DNA from: Oscheius onirici
Taxonomy: Eukaryota > Nematoda > Chromadorea > Rhabditida > Rhabditidae
Assembly: GCA_932521025.1 (NCBI GenBank)
Contig: OW051473.1
Location: 2,666,001-2,730,000, forward strand
Reading direction: 5' to 3'
Length of the DNA: 64,000 bases
Shown: positions 13,289-26,400 of the stretch, one piece after another
Position numbering within the stretch: the first letter of the stretch is position 1
Layout of the letters: the number at the start of each line of letters is the position of its first letter
Notes under the pieces: generated by a model
Told to the model about the DNA's origin: nothing
Databases searched by the model: none
The model's input: the letters and a program-made list of their open reading frames with translations, nothing else
Position numbers and translations under genes: made by a program

Positions 13289-15867
13289 ATTCAGTTCAGT
13301 ATACTCCTTTTTCAAAGTGGACTCGTTGTTATTAGCCAAAGTACCAAGTTGAGCATTCAGTCGATGGTTCTAAAATTGTTTCCGTATTACTTTTTGTCAG
13401 TGTACTTACGCATGTTTGTGCATCGGTGAGCTCTCTTTCTAATCTGCTAATTAAGGCTTCCTGACGCGCAGCGGCTCCGCCGGCGGAGAACATCACGGCC
13501 TGGTCTTTTAGAGAGACTATCTGAAGCGTTGTTTGTGATAGATACTAATGGGCGGAAATGATTAAACGCAAAGAAAATATGACTATTTCTTAAGCGGAAA
13601 GCTCTCATTAGCCATGATTCATGACAGTCCTTCGACCGGTTGATACATGCGCATCTTTTTACGCGTTCACATTAATCGAAACATTCAGGCGAACCGAAAA
13701 TTGTTTTTTAATCAGCTGTTTGGGAGTGTCATGGGCGCTAAATATGTGTAAAATTTACCTGAGATGTGTCTTCTTTTGACCGGCGAGAACCCTGAAAATG
13801 GCTTTTTTGAGTAAAAAGACAGAAAACGAACAAAAAGTTAGTGGAAGACAAGGACAACTAAAGAAACTGAAGAAACCAATTACAAGACTACGATGAACCA
13901 GGGTAAATGTGACTGTTTTACACTCCAAATTACCTGTTTCGCGCTCAGCAGCGCTGGCAACTCGACGCCCATTGCATTCAACTCTGTTACCTGGAACATT
14001 TTAACTTTTTTTGGGAGCGTAGCTATTGAATAATTTGAACGTAATGACGGCAAAAAGTGTGACGCGCTCCCCCAACGTGATCAGCTTGTAAAGCTGATAT
14101 GACCATAAGGCCTAAATCCTTGTGTGACGGATAACGGCGACTTGCGACCACGGCGGCGACGACCGGTCGTCACGGGAGACACTCCAGTCGGCACACGACA
14201 GGGGCAGAGCTGATCAGCCGTTCGTCTTCGATTTATTCGATTTGCTTGTCTCGTTTCCGTGCCCTTGATTGGATTCGCGTTTAGTCATTAGTCAGTCTGT
14301 TTTGGAAACTTGACGGCTCACATTTCTAATCACTATCGGGAACTAACTCCAGGCAAGAGGCCACTCAACTTTTTCTATCGGCTCCTGTCTACAAGCGCTC
14401 TCAAATAAACAGTTTTTGTACCATTCTCGTCTGTTGACTGATTCGCCTTGACAACTGTTTTTCTAATGCCGTTCGAACTGGATCTTACCTGTTTCTGGAG
14501 ACGTAAGATCTCGAGTTGAATTTCTTCTTCAGAACTTTCGCCTCTCTGTATCTTCTCCAAGAGTTTTTGGTCAGTTTCCTCTTCTTCTTGTAACTGGATC
14601 ATCATTCTGTTGCATTCTCGCAGAATCTCCTCAGCATCAAGGAGGACTTTCTTCTCTCGGTCGTTGTCTTGACCACCGTCTTCCAGTTCAGACAAGTTCA
14701 AGTCTTCCTCCTCAATAACAGAGTCTTCCATACCTTTCCGATCCTTCTCCAGCCTATTATAAAGTTTACACGTTCTTCAAATAGCAAACAAACTTTTCCA
14801 AATCGTGAGACAGTTGATTGATCACCAACTTTGCCTTTTCCAATTCTGCTTCCTTTCTCGCAATTTCATTTTCGACTTCGTCATCTCTTCTGTAGATGTC
14901 ATCAATCTCACGAGCAGCTCGCTTCTCCAATACGTGAACATCCATATGAACAGGACGAGGAGGCGTTTTTCGAACGATTTGTACTGGCGGGGGAGCGTCG
15001 GTTACTGGAACACAGTAGTCCTTTGGCGGAGTAATGGGTCTTTTATTGTACGATATAGTATCAATTCTGAAAACTACTGTTATTTTGGACGCAAAATTCC
15101 TAACCGTTCAACAGGACGTATCTCATTCAACTTTGACGGAGTTGAGCTGAAATTTTTATGAACTGGACCAGATCCAGGTGTTCGAAAGATCGAAGAAGAA
15201 GAAGGAGCTCGTGCATGCCAATCCTGTAATTTTCAAATCATGTAACAAATTTATTGACTTACAGTGGCATCAGAATGGGGAGACGACGGAACAGCCTGCT
15301 CTCCGACACGGATGCTAACGATAGGGAAGACTCTGTTGACGGACAGAGTTCTATGATTAGGAGTCTGACCTCTGACCTCGTTGACGGTAATAGTAGGCTC
15401 TAAGAAGGGAAGCAGTTTTCTCATCTGGTCAAGAAGCATACCCTGATTCACCGGATTGCGAACGAGAACAACACGCCGTTGGAGTTGTGACACGTCATCG
15501 TCGGGGCTTCTTCGTACCAAATCGGCCGGGGCCTGAAGACGGGTCACTTCTATGCTCAAATGGCGACGTTGTTCACTGAAAAAATATAAGATATTTTAGT
15601 TATACGGTATTACAAATGTATCAGCTCTCGTTCATTCAGAGACTCCCGTCGAGACTGTGGGGCAGACGTTGAGGGTAGTTCCAAGGGAGTGCTGTAGTTG
15701 GGAACCTGGAAGTCCAGGACATAATAACTCCTCAGGAATTTTCAAACCAATTTAAAACTTACAGATGTTATAGTCTCTCGCGCAAACAAGGCTCTCCGTT
15801 GATGAACCAGACCTCGCGGGACGGCTGCCTTCTCTATTTCAGTTGCATTTTTACCAATTGTAGCCAT
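13289..15867 (-). CDS. Large coiled-coil protein, N-terminal block
   Basis: The ATG at 15865-15867 lies one base after a TTTCAG, which looks like a spliced-leader acceptor. About ten exons follow. The first is 15763-15867 (35 codons, MATIGKNATEIEKAAVPRGL). The next encode a Ser/Pro-rich globular or disordered region that includes VRNPVNQGMLLDQMRKLLPF and TPPKDYCVPVTDAPPP. Coiled coil then begins at VLEKRAAREIDDIYRRDDE and continues through NQLSHDLEKLEKDRK. Two microexons near 13.76-13.80 and 13.94-14.0 kb follow. The last recognised exon is 13289-13369 (NHRLNAQLGTLANNNES...), ending in phase 0 at a GTGAGT donor. Reading through that donor would stop four codons later. Splicing to VDMLRKTLKER at 9306 preserves phase and coiled-coil character. 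The whole protein would then be roughly 1,700 residues. The family is not recognised; a structural scaffold role is inferred only from composition. Confidence 0.75.
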
Positions 15868-18014
15868 TCTGAAAGTGATGTTATATAGCTAATACAACCT
15901 GTTGATAAAATCAAATTAAAGTGGTTGGTGGTTTCTATTGACTAGGCGATGTCGCGGCATAAAAAAAGAGTCTGGGAGGGGGCGAAGAGAGAAACCGTTT
16001 GAGCTTGGGGCAATTTTGGAAGAGTGCCAAAACAAAAAGAGTAGTGGTCACCTGCAAGAAGAAAGAGGATGTGTCTCTCAAAGGAAACCGCAAAGCAAAT
16101 ATCACTATTACGAGATGATAGCGCTAGTCGTTGGTTGCAACTTGGTCAAAAGATAGACCTGTGGGTTTAAATGATGGCTGGCAACTTGGCTACACGGGCC
16201 GAAATTCCCGAAAAAGGTGTCAGTGAAAGCAATAAAAAGAGCGAAGAGAGAAAGAAGCTAGGATGCCAGCACAAACAAACAGTGAAAACAGTCTCTTTGG
16301 GACAAAGGCATAGAAATACAGTTAGATAAGATGGATCGCAATAAATAATAAGAGACGGAAGAGACTCTGATTTCGCGAGATATTAGCTCGAAATTGTGAC
16401 GGATATTGTTTTTCTGTATAATAGGCTGAAAGAAGCTATAGATAGAGACGACATCGAGCAAAAAATAAGGAAAATGAAGAGAACATCGGGTCAATATGAC
16501 ACATAAATGGGAAACAAAAGGATTCGGGCAGCTCGATGGTAATAAAACATCGCCCTAGTTGGGGCAGATAACATGACCTCCCCTAACAGCTGATAGCTTG
16601 GACAAATAAACGACTGAATCAGAGGAATGAGAGGAGTTGTTGGATACTACTCGCGGCTGGTCGACTGTCAGACGGTGGTCGGCCCGCCGCCGGGCAATGA
16701 TAGCGTGGGATCTCCAGCAGAAGACCTCCGCGATCGATATGCGATGAACGAGTGCGAAATGTGCTCAGCGGTCGCAAACAACGGCATGGAAACACTACGC
16801 ATCAGATCGCGTGGATCTTATGTACTCGCTATGTACCGATTAGGGCAATGCCAAATTAGTCAAAAGTAAAAAGAGTTATTTCAAATCAGTTGTTGTTCAG
16901 AAAAATTTTGTCTATTGAGGTAAACAAATGATTGCGCACCAAGATGTGTCTTACTCACCCACCGAATATTCTAACCTTCGAGAAAGAAGCAATACAGCAA
17001 TACCGTGTAATTTTGTTGCCTATCACACCAGGAGTCTCCAACACAGCCAATGCAAAAGGAGAGATCACTCAAGACAAAGAGAGGCAAAAGTTCGTGACTC
17101 AGTTTGACCTTTGGCAACTGGGATGGAGACTTCGTTTTGTAGTCACATTACACTTTTAACAAGTGCAAGGTACCCTTGAGCCATTTCTACGACTACTACC
17201 GTTGTATACTTTTCTTAGGCTCTATTCTATGAAAGTGGAAATCTGGGGCGAACCTCGTCAATATACCTTTGTAGCTTGCTGCTTCTAGCTGTTGTTTTCT
17301 CTGCTGGAGAGTATTCCTTGTTCCACCTAAACTTTTTCTCAATTTGCATTGAGGTGGCCAAAGTGTTTTAATGCTGCATCTGATGAAAGAAGCCAACAAA
17401 AATTCAAACGATTGGACTATTTCCATTGTCATACAATAGTTGTATCTTCCTATTTAAAATGCGGATTACCTGTCGAAGAAGGGAAGACGTTACTCTGAGC
17501 CATTTTTTTGTGCACGCGTTTTTTGGGCTTTTTGGGCCGCGCGGGAATGCCTTCCATATTTCCACAAACATGCCGCGCCAATAGGTTTTTGAAGACATTT
17601 TCCACTAATACAAGAGGGAGTCTTTATCAGCCTGAGGTAAATGGAGGAAGAGTTTGCTTTGTTTTCCCCGAGATTTTGCTAATAAATCTTAAAACTCGTG
17701 CGCCTTTTCAAATTGGACCTTTTCTAAACAGTCTATTCTTTTCGCTTGTCACTGCTCCCTTTCCCAGGTTATTCATGGTTTTAGCTGTCACTCATCGACA
17801 CCTGTGCGCGACAGTCACAGGCAGTGTGAGTACCGAACTCCACCCATTTTGACACAGGCTGGGAGATTGATTTATTATTCATCCTCTTCTCCACAGATTT
17901 TGACAGCGTTGTTAGACTATCTATTCTGATTCATGTGGGGCGTACTTTCATGCGGCTTCTCCTTTCAGTTTACCTCGTTTTTGGTGTTTGTTTCACACTA
18001 GGAACGGCTATAAG
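15868..18014. other. Intergenic region, no gene recognised
   Basis: This 2.1-kb stretch lies upstream of the minus-strand coiled-coil gene and of the inverted-repeat element. It contains several mid-sized open frames on both strands (for example 16627-16869 and 17508-17852, plus), with no domain and no supporting splice signals. It presumably contains the promoter of the coiled-coil gene. Confidence 0.4.
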
Positions 18015-18878
18015 TATCAGGTGGGTGCATAATTTTTAGGAAAAATGTTGTACTTTTAGAATAACTTTTTGTAGGATGCGCGAAAACAGCTTTTTCAAAA
18101 AAGAAAAAATTGGTGTGAGCAAGCTCTATCCGATGGTGTATATATCGGTTAGGTTTAGAATTAGAATATTTGAGTTTTAGCTGAAGCAAAATTTTTTTTT
18201 CTTTGAAGTATAGGAAAATGTTTAGCGCACATCCCGGCCAATTTTCACAGAACGTCCAATTACAAATTTGAAGGTCTTGATGAAAAACATTGATAGCCGC
18301 CACCTGATTTCCCAGAAATTTTTTCTCGCTGAGATATAGAGGGTCCAAATTGCTACCCCCATCATGAGTTGAACCACCTGAACTTCAGAGGCGAGTTTCT
18401 CGAAAACTTTCCATTGGGCCATCTTTGTTCCATACAGGATTTTGTAGCCCAGATCGAGCTCTTTCAAGATGCATCGGCCGATTTGTCCAATTCGAACCCG
18501 TTAGAGCTGTGCAACTGCCTGAAGTTGGTCACTTTCGCAATTTGGACTCCGTATATCTCAGCGAGAAAAAATTTCTGGGAAATCAGGTGGCGGCTATCAA
18601 TGTTTTTTATCCCCTTCAAAGACCTTCAAATTTGTAATTGGACGTTCTGTGAAAATTGGCCGGGATGTGCGCTAAACAGCTCTACTTCAAAGAAAAAAAA
18701 ATTCTAGCTAAAAGCTAAAACTCAAATATTCTAATTCTAAACCTAACCGATATACACCATCGTATAGAGCTTGCTCACACCAATTTTTTCTTCTTTGAAA
18801 AAGCTATTTTCGTGCATCCTACAAAAAGTTATTCCAAAAATACAACATTTTTCCTAAAAATTATGCACACACCTGATA
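18015..18878. mobile_element. Long-inverted-repeat MITE-like element
   Basis: The two ends are near-identical reverse complements over about 340 bp each (left arm 18015-18352, right arm 18537-18878) around a spacer of roughly 185 bp. The termini read TATCAGGTGGGTGCAT on the left and, inverted, TATCAGGTGTGTGCAT on the right. If the outer TA is counted as target, the element begins TCAGGTG and is flanked by TA on both sides, as expected for Tc1/mariner-type insertion. Open frames inside (18222-18467 minus, 18369-18707 plus) are mirror images of each other and encode no transposase. It is therefore best read as a non-autonomous element. A transcript would fold into a very long hairpin. Confidence 0.85.
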
Positions 18879-19064
18879 ACCCTGAATCTCTCCATCACGC
18901 AAGCTACTCTAAGTCACCACGGTGATGCCAACTGTGCTTCCTGAGCCTCTCATTTATCTTATGTTCAAATCAATTGAGAGGAAAATTTTTATCTTCCTGA
19001 GGGCTCCATCGTCAAAACACAAGCTCACTTTTTCACTGAAATTATATCTCTTCCAGGAATTTGA

Positions 19065-19867
19065 ATGGACGACACAAGCTATGTTTACGGAGGTGCGTCT
19101 CGAGGCGCCAAGGTGAGACCCAATCCTCCTGTGTGGCAAGAGTGCCAACGACGCCGTTGGAGCTGCGACGTAATTTTTCCTCATTGTGTCTACGATACTG
19201 GTTTTAGCTACTCCTATTGAAAAGACGCTCCCAGAGAAGTACGGGATCCAACGGTACCCTCCGATTGATGAACAGGACGACTGTACGTTTTGTTTTTGAA
19301 ATTATAGTACGGCTTTTTAGATTCGAAGTCAATTCACCTGGCCAAACGAATCAGGAACATTCGTTATGAAATCCACGACAAGAATCCCGTCAGTTGCACC
19401 AGTTCTTTGACAAAACAGGCAACTGAAAAGAAGAAGAAGTCGACCAGTACAGGTAAAGGTTTATTGTTACAATCACCTTTTACCATATTTGTAGTTACCC
19501 ACCAGAAGAACCAAACAGAACCCTCCGTACCATCCGAGTTGGCTCTCTTCAAGCAAAGCGTTTACGCCCGTCCCCGTAAGTTTTGATACGAAATAGATAC
19601 CATAAAAATTCTTTTCAGTTGTCGTGAAGCCCCGCTTCTGCCGTACGCCTAGAGTTACGACGGTTGAGGAAGCTCCGAAGACTAGAAGAAACATGGACCA
19701 TGTATTGAACAAGGGTTAGTCAGTTTTTTAGCTGTTTAATTAGCAGTGATTTAGCCGCCATCCGTCCGTACACGGGCTCGGGACAATTGTCTGCCTTTGT
19801 TGGTTCTCGTCGTGGCTCTTCTGCAAGTAGTAGCACTGTTAGTAGCTCGAGCCCTAAGAGTACATGA
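19065..19867 (+). CDS. Small basic protein, unknown function
   Basis: Six exons (19065-19092, 19208-19282, 19321-19452, 19495-19575, 19619-19714, 19755-19867) join in consistent phase to 174 codons plus TGA. A TTCCAG eight bases before the ATG looks like a trans-splice acceptor. The protein starts MDDTSYVYGATPIEK. It has a central segment SKSIHLAKRIRNIRYEIHDK, a lysine run (EKKKKSTST) and a basic stretch PRFCRTPRVTTVEE. It ends in a Ser-rich tail (SSASSSTVSSSSPKST). There is no signal peptide or membrane segment. I recognise no family; the basic and serine-rich make-up would suit a nucleic-acid-binding or cytoskeletal adaptor protein, but that is a guess. It lies under 200 bp downstream of the inverted-repeat element. 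Confidence 0.75.
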
Positions 19868-20495
19868 AAAGATGGTTGGTGTCTCGTTTTCTGTATATCC
19901 AGTTTCTTTTATATGTAGTTCCCTTTGTTTTATTCAGCTCTTTCGTTTTTAAGTGTGAGCACTTTGTTCCCATTTACCAACGGTGCTTGTTTTAACGGGA
20001 ACAAAAAAACTGGGTCAGTCGATTTCACCCTTCCACCAAAACTAATTTTGCTCATTGCTGATCTTTTACAATTCTTCTCTCTCCTGATTTTGATCTTTTA
20101 CCAAGCTTTACTTCTTTTATTACGTTCATATTCTTTGTTTTCATCACCTCCTCCTTTTTTTCTTCGGACAGTATTCTCAGATTCACGTTTTGTTTGTTGT
20201 TGTCAGGATATTTTGGAAACTCTATGTTGAAATGAAATTTACTAGCAAGACAAAAGTACAGATATTTGTATATAGACAAACAAAAAGTATATGATTTGGA
20301 TAAGACCAGTAATTTTCGCAGTCCAACGGTGGCCACAAAATAGCACATGCCGACGGGGACGTGGAGAAAATCCGTTGGAAAGAGATCAAAAGCTTAGACG
20401 GGGATTGTATGTTTTTTGTGATATGCAAAAACGCGCGATAAACAGAAATAATGGGGAAACTTAGAGTTTACGAGGCTATGTCTAGTTTCAAGATT

Positions 20496-23400
20496 CTACA
20501 CGTAGACTGGCTCCAATTTGTGTTCCCTCTCGTATTCCGTCCAGCGGCTGTCATCACTCTCATGAGTAAGGAAACGTTCTCCAACTTGTTTTTCCAATAG
20601 GCGCAAGTCGGACCATAACTGGTAGCCCTGAAACATTTTATTGTTTTTCTTCGGAAAGCAAAGCATGCCTGTGTCCAAACATGCGACAGCGCTTTAGAGA
20701 CGGTGAATCGTTTGCTCATCTTCACTTGCAGGAGGCCGTTAATGAAAGTGATAGCTAAAAAGACAATTTTAGCCAGTGATGGATAGTACAATTACCAGTT
20801 TCGCTGATTTCCTTCCATGGATTGGGAGGATACATGAATTCGGCGTTTTGGATCTGATCGTGAATATCCTCATCCTCGTTGAATGGGAAAGTGCCGCTCA
20901 GACTGACGTAGACAATAACTCCTACACTCCACATGTCGAGAGAGCGGTTAAAGCCCTTGTTTCGTAAAACTTCCGGAGCAAGGTAGGCAGGAGTGCCAAC
21001 AACACTCCGTCGGAACGACTTTTCGCCAATGATTCTCGCAAATCCAAAGTCACACAATTTTACCTGAAAACTTTTTTGTTTCGTATTAAATCTTAATACC
21101 TGAGGGAAATCAGCATTTGAGGTAAGGAGAATATTCTCCGGTTTGAGGTCACAATGAACAATATTCAAATTATGAAGGTAGCGTAGAGCAACGAGAATTT
21201 GAGTGACAAGGAATTGAGTGATTCTCTCACTGAGTCTGCCCTTCTCCGAAGAAAGGATCATTTCGAGCATGTCGCCCTAGATTGCTATTATTTGTTATTC
21301 CACCATTTGCATACTTTAAGTTTCTCCATAACGACGAAGATTCGGTCTGGAGTCTCCAGCATCTGCTGGAATTCGACCACTCCGGGATGCTTCACTTTCT
21401 GAAGAATCTGAACTTCTGTTCTCAGAAGATCTTCTTTGTTCGGTGGGAATTTCAGTTTGTCAATCAACTTGACAGCCACATGTTTGCCACTCTTGCGGTG
21501 AATTCCACCATAGACGGTTCCGAATTGTCCCGAGCCAAGAATCTGAAAAAAAAGCTCGTCAACATGTCAGATCTTCTCTGTTAGATGTCTTTCCCAAGAG
21601 CAATTAGCCGCGCCTCATAAACTTTCATGGTCGTCGGTCGAGGAGACACCTGAGACCTTTGTGTAGAGAGCCAACTTTTTGCCCTTCTCGATGAGGTAAT
21701 GACACTATGAAAGTGAATAAAGTGGTGCTAGTCCGGTTCTTGCGAACAAAGATCATCAAGTATTCAGTTAAGGTGTCTCATCTATGCAAATGCTCTTCGG
21801 ACCGACACGGAACTTCGCCTCGATTTCGGAAACTGTGTTGATCAAACTGTTTTAAGACCAACCGCCAGTATTTTTAGAGTCAGACGGAGAACCAACAAGC
21901 TACTTGAAACCCGTGAAAACACTGGTATTGTCCGAGACATGTTTACCTAATCCCTCGAGTGCTTATTTCAACTTGGCCAAAAGTTCAATTTTAACCTGTT
22001 TGCACGGAAACGTCACTAACTGTACTCATACTCACCTCTTCGGCAAAGATTTGATACAGCTGACTGAATTCTTGTTCGCTCTGGATGGTCGATCCAAGCT
22101 GTCCCTTTTCTCCTTCATTGGGAACTTTTAGCTTGGCCATATCGCCTTTCCGTCCACCAGTGGATGACTGGGGAGTGACCGGCATCAGTGCCGCTTGGAT
22201 GGCAGAGGACCATGACTGAGCAGTAGCCAAGGATTTGTCGTCCGATGGAGAACCCGCTGAAAATAGGGATTACATTTTGTACAGAGACGTGTTTCCTGCC
22301 ATACAGTAGAACTCAAAAAATCTCTGTTTTTTTTTAAATAAACTCCAGTTATAATCGTATTATGCGCGGACAATCCTGACATTTTCTCTGAATAAAATCC
22401 AAAAAGCAAAAGTTTCTACTCTCTAACTGGTTTTAAAATATTCAGTTCAACACATTAAAGGTATTCTCGTCAAGGCTAAGTAAACAGTCAAAGTGTTTCC
22501 GGTAGTAAAATGAGGTCGCTAAAACCAGAAATTCTGAGCTACCTGATCTGACATTAAATATCAGGCCACCATGATTTTTTTGGGTTAGCTCTCAGCTGAA
22601 CTCTAATGATAACTGGCCGTGTGACATTGATAAAGGTGAAAAAACACTTGTGTCAATTGATCAAAATGATTACCCTTAGGGCTAAAACGGCGGAGGAACT
22701 TCTTAAGTAGACTTCGAGCCAGGATTGTTGTGTGGAAAAGGGGCGGGCGACTAACACCGCGCTAGAGGTCGACAATGCCAACCGAGGTACAAGAAATTTT
22801 AAGAAAAGAAACGTGACAATCAACCCCCGAATCACTTCCCGGCACAAATCCTGTTTTCTCACCTCTACTCGTTGTGGGTACCTCTGCATCCATTATTTCT
22901 TCCAAGATATTTACACGTTTCCGAGGAGAAAAGTGAACAAGCGGGAGATCGTACGCAGCGAAATGAGCCGTATCCAGGATCATGGTCGTCTGTTTATCGG
23001 AATAAGTAGGGAATAAGAAAGAAGAGAACATTGAGAGAAGTTTGGGCAGTAGACAGAGAGACTAGAAGAATCAAGTGGCACAGTCGGGTTCACCGATCTG
23101 CACTCTCTAATCGAACAGTTGGCCGTCATTACTCTTCTGGCTTGTCAAACTTGTCTTCCGTCAAAAAACGAAAAGATATTTTAAGACAGTGAACGAAGAT
23201 CAATTTGAGATGAGGTCATAGTCGCATCTTCAATGCATAGCAGGACGACTCTTATCTTGCTCAAAAACGTAAATGGTTGATAGACGTCTCCGGTCCAGAA
23301 ATTAGTTAAAACGTCTTCAAAAAGCAGCTTTTCGACTTGTCTCTGGTCTTTGAACAGACAAAAGACTGAGAAGAGACGGAAAGGATCGGATTGGCCATTT

Positions 23401-26400
23401 TTAGCTTGTAAAAGACTGCACTTGAAGTCGAATTACAACCAGAAGGCCTGAAAAGTGGGCAACGACTGTAAAAAGGTAGGGGAGAAAGACAAAGGGACAC
23501 CTCGGCCCGAGACGAATTTAAACGTTCAGAAAAACCATTGCATGACCAATGTCGAGAGAGAAAATGCGTTGGAGTGATGTATCAAGCGGCTTATGATCTA
23601 GGTAGCATCGAACTGTGCTAGCTGTTGCAAAAAATAACGCTATGGTGCAAACAAGAGGACAGGAATGGCATCGTATCTGCCAAAAGCGACAGCACTTTTT
23701 TAGAACAGCTGTTCCACGCTTTTGTGCCTAGAGGGCAAACAGATGCGAGGTTATGATAACGGAACTTGGAACTGCCGTCTGGTCAAACAGAAGCCAAGGA
23801 AACCAAATAGATGGAATGTCAAGGAAAAAACTTTCGGTCAGACGTGCATCTACACTGACAATGGGCAGCGGACAATACGAGTAAGCGTCATTAATTACAA
23901 AACTATTGTCTCCACGTGATCGGAAAACACGTCTGATAAGATGCGAGAAGCTTACTAAACATATGATAGGAAGGAAAGAAGCTGTTTTGCGTCGCGAATG
24001 AATTACAGGCCTTTTGTATTCATGACGTACAATAGCGGTCGTCTTGCTAATACAAACTATACGAAAAGAAATTGCAAGCTGCAGATACGATCAGGAAAAA
24101 CTGAAAGGCAAAGGTCGTCAAGATAATTGGCAGCTAGTAGAACGCCTGGAGGACATACGCAAGACAACAGGGTGGCGCCATTTCGAGATTACAGCCCTAG
24201 ATGAAACTCGGTGATAGCTAGCCGTCAGTTTGTGTGAAAAACTTCTCGGGTCCCCGAGCGACGGAAGGCAGTGAGTTCTTTGCAGAAGCACGAATTGGAC
24301 TCACCACAGAATAAGTTATAGCGTTGAAGAAGGTGCTTTATGATATGACCGAGACAGAACATGCTCTGAGGGAAGAGGAGGGATGCTCGTGTCCAGCCTC
24401 CTTGCCTACTGCTTCACAAGACGCATGCGGACATGGCGTTAAAGTTGACCGCGTGCACCTATTACGCGCGCCATATCAAGGTCGCTGGTGTGCTGGAGAA
24501 CTATTGTCAGACCTGACTTTTAGGATCGTCGGTTTATGGGGAGGAAATGGAGGCGAAACACGAAAAAACGTCTAGACGTTTATTCCTTCCGTCCAAGTGA
24601 GACAGTTACAAGCCTGGCGCCAGGATCTATGCACAGCAGGGCATGTTGCGAACAAGAATAGCGGGGATCAGGGGGAAGAAGCTTCGCCAAAAAACAGCAG
24701 TTTTTTGGATTTTTCATTATTACGATTACTGATCATTTACAGATCTTTTGATAATTTTCTCAACATTCGGCAAATAATTTAGGTTCAAACTTCAGTAGAA
24801 GAAACTGTATTTTTCTCTGAAATTGGGCGAGACCGTTACGACGTCATCAAATTGACTTTAACAGTATTTTAAACAGTTTCTAGCGCTAAGGCAAAAGGTC
24901 ACTAATGTTTATGAAGCCATTATGACCTTTTCTTTCCAGTCGTGGAAATTGCAATGTAAGGAATTCTTCTTTTGTAAAGAGAACATTGCGGTTTCTGATC
25001 TGTTTTCATGCGTTGTGGTGTTCAACGAAGACCACTACATTAAACAGCGTTACAATACTATCATATATTAGAAGTTCAGAAATGAGACAAAGAAGACCGT
25101 TTTACAGTCGACACTGATCAGCGGCTGAAATGGCACAGGGGAAAGCCGGCGAAAGCGATATCGAAACTAAGCCATCAAATGGTTCTGCCCAAGTGAAACC
25201 GGATGTGGTTAGAAGAGAATACTTTGAAACTTTGGAACGTAAGAAGAAACAGCAAGCTTAGGAGGGAAACTAAAATAGCTCTTCTGTCATCAGAAATGTG
25301 TTGACGGCGAGTATGAGATGAGCACATAGAAAATAGGCTGAAGGCTTCAAAACAAACTGTCCCTTGGGGGTCCGAGGTGACCAAACAAGTGTCCAGCAAG
25401 CAGCAAACAGTGGTCGACGAGGGTGGCCTACGAGAGAAAAGAAAGCCTCAACGCCGGGGGATATCACAATGGCACCTGTATCCGAAGCTAACCGGTTGGT
25501 GCATTTTCGCATTTGCATACACACATTCTAGACCTACTTTCGCCTCTTCAGACCACCGGTTTAAGGGGGAACTAGAGCATACAGTAAAGATTACGGTTTT
25601 TTCGGCGAGACAATCGTGAAGCGTAGAGAAAGTGCAACTAGCCGGTAAGGTTGATTGATACCTTTTCTGACCAGATGGATATGTGATCCAAAATTTCCAG
25701 AGAAACTTCTGTTGTTGTGAAAACAAGAAAATGAAAACGAGATCTGTCGATTGGCAAGAACGAGAGGAAGGCTTTTCGTTCCAGTTCTGTCCGCATGCAA
25801 CGTGTGTTCTCCAACCGCACACGAACCCTTATGGGGAAATTCCTGTTCCTCCTTAAAAACATTAGCCTATCACAATTTTGGCCGCCAAGCCACCTAACTC
25901 ATCCGTCTTATGGTTTCTGCAACAGACGCTCTCTCCCGCCCGAAAACCGTCTCTCATTTCCGGCAACGTCACGGTAGGGCGGGAATGATATGGAAAAGAG
26001 ACATATATCTCTCTCAAATAGCGCCAGCTGCCACTGAAGCAATTTCGGATAAAAAGTACGGGGTCGAACAGCTGTGTTAATGTTAAAACTGACAAAATAG
26101 GTGTCGAGTAACATCTAGGTCAATATTTTGATCTACTGCTGACGCACTGTTATTATGATCCTACTCAATTTTGAAAATACGTAAAGTTTAGACGGCTCTT
26201 TTATAAATAGAAGGAGCAACTACTGAAACTTTCGATGTGTTTAAGCTTTCGCTTAGGCAACAGTCACACATTGCGGTAGAAAAACTGTCGGTAAATAGAT
26301 AGGAAGTCTCTGTGTGGCAAACCGAAATCAGTCCAGACGATAATCAAGTTTGTCCCTCTTAGGAATCAGTTGATAATCGAGAATTTTCTTCACACTTAAC

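Noticed and set aside
18222..18707. Open frames on both strands inside the inverted-repeat element
   Set aside because: They are mirror images produced by the repeat arms and contain no transposase motif.
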